The notes under the pieces were generated by a model, which saw nothing but the letters and a program-made list of their open reading frames with translations, was not told the DNA's origin and made no database searches. A program made the translations under genes and the position numbers. A DNA stretch of 64,000 nt from Akebia trifoliata (lineage: Eukaryota > Streptophyta > Magnoliopsida > Ranunculales > Lardizabalaceae), in NCBI GenBank assembly GCA_017979445.1, contig CM030713.1, positions 27,509,934-27,573,933 of the forward strand, given 5' to 3'. This document shows positions 57,455-64,000 of this stretch, piece by piece (within the stretch, counting starts at the first letter, position 1; each line of letters begins with the position of its first letter).

Positions 57455-58546
57455 AAAAATAGGCCAATCCACTCCTAAAAAGTAGAAAAATAAAAGGAAT
57501 TGGACTCCTCCGTACCAAAATTCTAATCAGTGTGTAAGACCAAACATAGTCAAACCCCCCCTTCCACACCTCTTCAAAACCTTGCTGAAACCTGAATCCA
57601 GCCCCTCCAAACCCACCCTAATCACAGCCCCTACCATCCCAAATAAACCTTCCTAAACCCCCTCCCATATCTAAAAATCCCATTCTAATACCAACCAAAC
57701 CACCTAAACCTTTCCCCATTTAGTCAATGTAGTTTTTATTTTTTCTGTTCTTTTCTTTTGAAAATTATTACTATTGGATTATTTAAATGTTTAAATCTTA
57801 TCTAAATTTCAAAATTTATAATCACACGGTGGCCAATTTGGAACCTCCACAATAGCTAATAAAATCCTTGGAGCATAAGGTAACTGTTGAAATCCTGGAA
57901 AGGATCTAAGATAATTCAAATTGGAGTACAAGCAGAAACCAACAGATTGGAATATCTATCTTCCTTAGGATCCTTCACTTAATATATTTGAAAATAGCCT
58001 CATTATAACTTAGCCTAGGATCATAATGTACTTTTTTGTTAAATTATTTTATGCTTTTATTTGTTCTTGGTAATTTAATCGAGATCTCAAGTTCACCATT
58101 CTAGATTAGTTTGCATTTTCCGACATCATAGGATGTAATGCAGGTGTCGAATACAAACTATAATAGGACTGGCTACATTTGTATATGGTATTTAACTCCT
58201 TTTAATGATATATTTGTTTACATCTGCCCATTGTAAATCCGCCCACGTAATACGATACCCAAATATTGTCACCAACCTAATTTTGTTTAAATCTGCCCAA
58301 AAAGACATTACTCTTATAAAAAAGAGGATACGCAAATTAAGATGGCAAACCATTTCGTATTGATGAAGATGGTGATACAAATCTTAAGTAAACTTAAATG
58401 TTTTCCACTAATTACTAGTCAAGACTTTGGAAAATATCACCAAATCTTAAGTACACTCAAAACGTTTTTCACAAATCATTAGTCAAGATTTTGGAAAATA
58501 GGGCCGATTAATATATTTTTACTTTCAAAGAACTTGAGATTGATTG
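57455..58546 (-). repeat. Right arm of long inverted repeat around the NAC gene
   Basis: About 1.09 kb, inverted relative to 54297-55365, with scattered substitutions and small indels. The inner edge lies about 95 bp after the NAC stop codon. Arms plus centre span about 4.25 kb. Confidence 0.9.
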
Positions 58547-59419
58547 ACTAAGAAAACGACTTTCTTAATGGCACCCAGAGACATTTCTACATGTGCGAGA
58601 AAGAGACATTTCTAACGTGTGGGTCCCGTGCTTCTAATATAAAAGTTTGATACACACCCTCGACGATCATTATGTACTGCATACAACAATGAGTCATAAG
58701 TACTTATCAAAAAAAAAAAAAAAAAACAATGAGTCATAAGTGAAGTTGATTGTTGGCCTCTCACAAGGAACCATTTGCACTAAATAAAATATGAAAAAGA
58801 AAAGAAATAAAGTAAAAGGCAAACCTCAAATTGTGAGGATTATGTGTTTGACCCATAACTTCTAGATGGAATTAGGTTTGAAACTTGGGTTCTAAGATGG
58901 GAGTTATTTAGAAATTTGGGTCCAGCGAAGCACTATTGTCTTGGGTCCAACTTTATGAGTCAATTTTGAAGATGTGATTCCAAGCTAAAAACAAAAGTGA
59001 AGATAAAAAAAAAAATATTTGATATAGCAATCCAAATATGCATTGTTTCACATTACTATATATAAGTCATACATGCGTATGTGGGTGCAGTAAAATTTTG
59101 ATTAATCGAGATAGCCCGTGCAGAACTTCTATACATGAATTAAACTCGAAAAGTAAAGATATCAAACTCGTCAATAATGTAAAAATGATTCAAATCGACT
59201 TAATTATCCTCATGGATTTCGTTGTCTATTAATTTTAGAAGGTTGTTATTAGGTATTTTAAGATTTGAATGAGATAGGACCAGCCAATTAATTTCTCGAT
59301 TATGGTAACATTTTTTTTTTATTTTTCAACCTAAATTTTTTTTCTTCTTATACCTTCAAATCTCAAGAGTTATATTTGAACACGTCCCGACATAACTTTG
59401 AGAAAGACATAACTTTGAG
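58547..59419. other. Intergenic, no gene seen
   Basis: AT-rich. 58685-58705 and 58725-58742 share 'caatgagtcataagt' around an A-run, a short duplication. No coding signal. Confidence 0.4.
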
Positions 59420-59760
59420 AAAGTAAGGAAGCAGTGGGGACACTTACCCCCACAGTACTTTGAGATACCCCTTATTTTCAACTAATTACATATCTTATTT
59501 GCTCCACTCCATGTCCATTTGTCTCCACCCCCTCACCTTATTTTTCTAAAGATGAAATTGCCTCTTGACTGGCCTTCTCTCACAGACTAAATGAAAATGA
59601 CCTAAATAACCTTATCTTCAACTTCTTACAAAAAAATTTTAAATTTCCCACCAAAACTATTCATCATCAAATAATGTACCATTAACTATAGTTTGCCCCT
59701 ACGACACAAAAAGATTATAAAAAAAAATCCTGGCCCCGCCCTTGGGAATGAATATACATT
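59420..59760. repeat. Dispersed repeat, inverse of 9610-9840
   Basis: 'cccccacagtactttgagat', 'ttcaactaattacatatc' and 'ctggccccgccc' match 9610-9840 in inverse orientation, with about 110 bp of extra sequence between. Probably the two ends of one transposon family. Confidence 0.5.
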
Positions 59761-59773
59761 TCCTACTTTTCAT

Positions 59774-59778
<5 letters not shown>

Positions 59779-59842
<64 letters not shown>
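59779..59842. repeat. (TA)n microsatellite
   Basis: About 64 bp of pure TA lies immediately left of the first element of the MITE array. Confidence 0.95.
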
Positions 59843-59848
<6 letters not shown>

Positions 59849-59849
59849 T

Positions 59850-60059
59850 GGGTAGCGTTCAATGGTCAACAGTTTGGCAAAACATTTTTCAAAATATGGG
59901 TTAGAAGTTTTGGAATGGGCTGATTTTTGGTGATGATGATCTCTACAGTGATGAGATCATCATCACCAAAAATCAGCCCATTCCAAAACTTCTAACCCAT
60001 GTAGGACAAAAATGATTGGCTAAAATGTTGGCCAAAATGTTTGGTGATGAGCTTGACCC
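59850..60059. mobile_element. TA-flanked MITE 1 (single-hairpin form)
   Basis: 210 bp, GGGTAGCGTTCAATGG ... GAGCTTGACCC. It has one hairpin core ('gttttggaatgggctgattt' and its inverse) instead of two. The two ends are of different types, so it looks like a chimaera or an internal deletion. Confidence 0.8.
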
Positions 60060-60083
60060 TATATATATATATATGTATATATA

Positions 60084-60461
60084 GGGTCAGGTTCAAACGA
60101 CAACCATTTCAACACACATATAAATAACGTGTTTTGTCTTATATGGGCAAAAATGTTTGGAATGGGCTGATTTTTTGTGAGGATGATCTCTATGGTGAGG
60201 AGATCATCCTTGCCAAAAATCAGCTCATTATTAAACTTCTAGACCGTCAAATTTTTGTTGAAAAATTATAAACCGTCCAACTTTTGTAAATCAATTTTGA
60301 TAGGGTTACAAGTTTTGGAATGGGATGATTTTTTGCCAGGATGATCCCCTCATCACAGAGATCATCCTCACAAAAAATCAGCCCATTCCAAATATTTTTG
60401 CCCATATAAGACAAACACGTTGTCTATATGTGTGTCACAATGTGTGTCGCAGGAACCCGAC
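60084..60461. mobile_element. TA-flanked MITE 2
   Basis: 378 bp, starting GGGTCAGGTTCAAACGACAA. Two hairpin cores lie either side of a centre containing 'accgtccaacttttgtaaat'. The ends are of the 'ACACACATATA...ACGTGTTTTGTC' type, and the last bases of the right end are degenerate. Confidence 0.85.
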
Positions 60462-60480
60462 ATATATATATATATATATA

Positions 60481-60859
60481 GGGTCTCGTTCAGCAACAAA
60501 CATTTTGACAAACATTTTGGCCAAACATTTTTCAAAACATGGGTTAGAGGTTTTGGAATGAGCTGATTTTTGGTGAGGATCATCTCTATGGTGAGGAGAT
60601 CATCCTCACCAAAAATCAGCCCATTCCAAAACTTCTAGCCCCAGTTTACAAGTTGAAAAATTGCGGACCGTCCATTTTTTGTAAACCAATTTTTTATAGG
60701 GTTAGAAGTTTTGGAATGAGCTGATTTTTTGTGATAATGATCTCCTCACTGTAGAGATCATCCTTACCAAAAATCAGCCCATTTCAAAACCTCTAACCCA
60801 TGTTTTGAAAAATGTTTTGCCAAAATGTTTGTCAAAATGTTTGTTGCTGAACATTTCCC
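60481..60859. mobile_element. TA-flanked MITE 3
   Basis: 379 bp, GGGTCTCGTTCAGCAACAAA ... GTTGCTGAACATTTCCC. Two hairpin cores. The ends are of the 'CAACAAACATTTTG' type on both sides. Confidence 0.88.
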
Positions 60860-60872
60860 GTATGTATATATA

Positions 60873-61253
60873 GGGTCAGGTTCAAAGGACAACCATTTCT
60901 ACACACATATAGACAACGTGTTTTGTCTTATATGGGCAAAAATGTTTGGAATGGACTGATTTTTTGTGAGGATGATCTTTGTGATGAGGGGATCATCCTG
61001 GCAAAAAATCATCCCATTCCAAAACTTGTAACCCCATCAAAATTGATTTACAAAAATTGGACGGTCTATAATTTTTCAACAAAAATTGGACTGTCTAGAA
61101 GTTTCATAATGAGCTGATTTTTGGCAAGGATGATCTCCTCATCACAGAGATCATCCTCACAAAAAATCAGTCCATTCCAAACATTTTTGCCCATATAAGA
61201 CAAAACACGTTGTCTATATGTGTGTAGAAATGGTTGTCCTTTGAACCTGACCC
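60873..61253. mobile_element. TA-flanked MITE 4
   Basis: 381 bp, GGGTCAGGTTCAAAGGACAA ... CCTTTGAACCTGACCC. The TIRs match closely over about 60 bp. Same end type as MITE 2. Two hairpin cores. Confidence 0.9.
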
Positions 61254-61262
61254 ATATATATA

Positions 61263-61619
61263 GGATAGCGTTCAATGGCCAACTTTTTGGCAAAACATTT
61301 TTCAAAACATGAGTTAGAAGTTTTGGAATGGGCTGATTTTTGGTGAGGATGATCTCTACGGTGAGGAGATCATCCTCACCAAAAATCAGCCCATTTCAAA
61401 ACTTTTAACCCATGTTTACAAGCTGAAAAATCGTGGACTGTCCATTTTTTGTAAACTGTTTTTTATGGGGTTAGAAGTTTTGGAATGGGCTGATTTTTGG
61501 TGAAGAGATCATCATCACCAAAAATCAGAGATCATCATCACTAAAAATCAGCCCATTCCAATACCTCTAACTCATGTTTTGAAAAATGTTTTGCCAAAAA
61601 GTTGGCCATTGAACGCCCC
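61263..61619. mobile_element. TA-flanked MITE 5
   Basis: 357 bp, GGATAGCGTTCAATGGCCAA ... TTGGCCATTGAACGCCCC. Two hairpin cores, the second partly deleted and rearranged ('aaaaatcagagatcatcatc'). Confidence 0.85.
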
Positions 61620-61644
61620 ACATATATATATATATATATATATA

Positions 61645-62580
61645 GGGAAATGTTCGGCACAAAACATTTTGACAAACATTTTGGAACCATCATATATGAG
61701 AAGATCGAACGGACGAGATTCAATCTCCTCGATTTAACGTATAACTTATACGTTTTCAATTAATTACATCGCCATCATTCTACTTTCGATTATTTAGTGT
61801 TACCTCCCTCTCTCATTGAAAAAAAAAAAAACAGAGTGAGACTCTCTCTCTCTCTCTCTCAAACCCTCTCGTTCTCAACAGAACTCGATAGATTACGATA
61901 GAACCCTCTCTCTCTCACTCTCTTTCACTCTCTCATTCTCAATCGTCCATCTGATCTCACTCTCTCTCATGATCTCATTCTTGATCGAACTGACATGATG
62001 AGGTTGGTGCCACAAAGAAAATTCCTGCACCCACAATTGAACAATAGTGTAAGACTTCATGTACTGAATTCCACTTTACATTTGTACTCAAAAGAAAGAA
62101 AATAGGAAATATGTAGGTTATGGTGTTTTTCTTAATTTCAGAGACGTTTACAAACAATTAAATGGGAAAATAAAGTAATATGGGAATAAAAAAGGAGATG
62201 AACAACAAACCCAAGCAATCCAACTTTGAAGGTGGAGGAACGAGAGCACAATATGGATCTAGGGACGAAGCGAGTTAAATAGGAGAGCCACCACACCAGC
62301 CTTTCTCATACGACCTCTACTACATCAAAATCGATAGAAAACCTGAAAATTCAAAAATCATGTTTACCGAATGGAATCACTTCCACGCCCCTCCCTTCCT
62401 CTATCAATCAGATAGTGATTGAAAGCTTGATTTCTAATTATCCAATTCCTCTTTTGTTGTCCAGCTTTTACAACAAAATACGATGGAGCCGTTGGATATT
62501 CCATCCGTTTTCTTCATATCTGACGACTCCAAAATGTTTGCCAAATTATTTGTTACGTGGTAGGGCGCCGAACGGGACCC
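61645..62580. mobile_element. TA-flanked element 6, 936 bp, no hairpin core
   Basis: The ends GGGAAATGTTCGGC and GCCGAACGGGACCC are inverted and extend inward with 'acattttgga' and 'gatatgaagaaaacgga'-type pairing to about 80 bp. The interior is unrelated to the other elements: CT-rich runs at 61837-61975 and an A/T mix, without a convincing ORF. It may be a longer relative that shares only the termini, or an element with captured host sequence. Confidence 0.7.
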
Positions 62581-62590
62581 ATATATATAT

Positions 62591-62966
62591 GGGTAGTGTT
62601 CAAGGGCAAACTTTTTAGCAAACTTTTTGGCAAAACATTTTTCAAAACATAGGTTAGAAGTTTTGGAATGGGCTGATTTTTTGTGAGGATGATCTCTACG
62701 GTGAGGAGATCATCCTCACCAAAAATCAGCCCATTCCAAAACTTCTAACCCCATCAAAAACAGTTTACAAAAAATGGACAGTCTACGAGTTTTCAGCTTG
62801 TAAACATGGATTAGAAGTTTTGGAATGGGCTGATTTTTTGTGAGGATGATCTCCTCACCGCAGAAATCATCATCACCAAAAATCAGCCCTTTCCAAAACC
62901 TCTAACCCATGTTTTGAAAATGTTTTGCCAAAAAGTTTGCTAAAAAGTTTGCCATTGAACGCTACC
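62591..62966. mobile_element. TA-flanked MITE 7
   Basis: 376 bp, GGGTAGTGTTCAAGGGCAAA ... TTGCCATTGAACGCTACC. Two hairpin cores. The first (62642-62750) is a nearly perfect stem of about 45 bp. Confidence 0.88.
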
Positions 62967-62978
62967 ATATATATATAT

Positions 62979-63359
62979 GGGAAATGTTCAACACCCTAAG
63001 CTTTACCCTACACTTTAACAAACGTGTTTTGTCCTACAAGGGTTAGAAATTTTGGAATGGGCTAATTTTTGGTGAGGATGATCTCTATGATTAGAAGATC
63101 ATCCTCACCAAAAATCAGCCCATTCCGAAATTTTTAGCCCCATGTTTACAAGTTGAAAAATTGTTGACCGTCTATTTTTTGTAAATCATTTTTGATGGGG
63201 TTAGAAGTTTTGGAATGAGCTGATTTTTGGTGATGATGATCTCATCACCGTAGAGATCATCCTCACTAAAAATCAGTTCATTCCAAAATTTATAACCCAT
63301 GTAAGGCAAAACGTGTTTGTTAAAGTATAGGGTAAAGCTTAGGGTGGGGAACGGGACCC
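62979..63359. mobile_element. TA-flanked MITE 8
   Basis: 381 bp, GGGAAATGTTCAACACCCTA ... TAGGGTGGGGAACGGGACCC. The inner end type is 'AAGCTTTACCCTACACTTTA', found nowhere else in the array. The two-hairpin interior is shared. Confidence 0.88.
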
Positions 63360-63369
63360 TATATATATA

Positions 63370-63736
63370 GGGTCCTATTCAACAACAAACATTTTGGCAA
63401 AACATTTTTCAAAACATGGGATAGAAGTTTTGGAATGGGCTGATTTTTGGTGAGGATGATCTCTATGGTGAGGAGATCATCCTCACCAAAAATCAGCTCA
63501 TTCCAAAACTTCTAGCCCCATGTTTACAAGTTGAAAAAGCGTAGACCGTCCATTTTTTGTAAACCATTTTTGATGGGGTTAGAAGTTTTGGAATGGGCTG
63601 ATTTTTGGTGATGATGATCTCATCACCGTAGAGATCATCCTCACAAAAAATCAGCCCATTCCATAACTTCTAACCCATGTTTTGAAAAATGTTTTGCCAA
63701 AATGTTTGTCAAAATGTTTGTTGCTGAACATTTCCC
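63370..63736. mobile_element. TA-flanked MITE 9
   Basis: 367 bp, GGGTCCTATTCAACAACAAA ... TTGTTGCTGAACATTTCCC. Two hairpin cores. It is separated from MITE 10 by 14 bp of AT only. Confidence 0.88.
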
Positions 63737-63750
63737 ATATATATATATAT

Positions 63751-64000
63751 GGGAAATGTTCAGCAACAAACATTTTTGCAAAACATTTTTCAAAACATGG
63801 GTTAGAGGTTTTGGAATGGGTTGATTTTTGGTCAGGATGATATCTACGGTGAGGAGGTCATCCTCACCAAAAATCAGCCCATTCCAAAACTTCTAACCCC
63901 ATCAAAAATGGTTTATAAAAAATGGACGGTCCACGATTTTTCAACTTGTAAATTTGGGCTAAAAGTTTTGGAATAGGCTGATTTTTGGTGAGGATGATCT
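63751..64000. mobile_element. TA-flanked MITE 10, cut by the window end
   Basis: It starts GGGAAATGTTCAGCAACAAA and carries a first hairpin core, the centre and the start of the second core. It continues past the window. Confidence 0.88.

Noticed and set aside
54297..58546. Interpretation as a Pack-MULE or other transposon carrying the NAC gene
   Set aside because: The arms have no clear terminal signature or target duplication, and the outer edges fade into a tandem repeat. Kept as an alternative only; an inverted duplication is simpler.
59850..64000. Short open frames such as those at 60325-60561, 60923-61117 and 61066-61305
   Set aside because: They are translations of the hairpin cores of the MITE array and recur whenever a core recurs, on either strand.

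Overview
This is AT-rich plant nuclear DNA, most likely from a flowering plant and probably a eudicot. It has spliced genes with GT..AG introns, a GRF transcription factor with a miR396 site, a NAC gene, and dense SINE, LINE, LTR and MITE debris. I cannot name the genus.

The window is gene-poor. Three genes are complete as far as I can read them, all on the minus strand: a single-exon nucleotide-sugar/triose-phosphate-type transporter (13.4-14.4 kb), a seven-exon VMS1/ANKZF1 ribosome-quality-control gene (18.3-26.1 kb, 669 aa), and a three-exon short GRF gene (27.9-29.2 kb, 210 aa). A fourth, a divergent NAC gene on the plus strand (55.8-57.4 kb), has a reading frame that splices cleanly, but its N-terminus runs into a GA-repeat expansion. 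Broken copies are the 3' exons of a KEA-type K+/H+ antiporter (37.5-40.4 kb, minus) and two decayed NAC copies (49.3-51.0 kb and 53.1-53.5 kb).

Layout: 0-13 kb is mostly repeats, including a probable 1.78-kb solo LTR, a long-TIR MITE, a SINE and a 959-bp TIR element. 13-31 kb holds the three intact genes, and most VMS1 introns carry a transposon. 29.6-31.1 kb is a 737-bp tandem duplication. 33.8-35.0 kb has two MITEs. 37-43 kb combines KEA exons, LINE pieces and a transplanted copy of the VMS1 promoter with its first codons. 44-46.5 kb has a SINE, a copia-type LTR piece and an 863-bp hAT-type element with a perfect 8-bp target duplication. 47-58.5 kb is a NAC locus remodelled by tandem and inverted duplication, with the surviving gene between inverted arms of about 1.1 kb. 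59.8-64.0 kb is a head-to-tail array of ten TIR elements, most about 360-380 bp, separated only by (TA)n.

The genes do not form a pathway. The most interesting structures are the TA-spaced palindromic MITE array, the NAC gene inside a long inverted repeat, the VMS1 promoter copy placed upstream of a headless KEA gene in the same orientation, and the GRF intron minisatellite built from degraded copies of its own splice-acceptor region.
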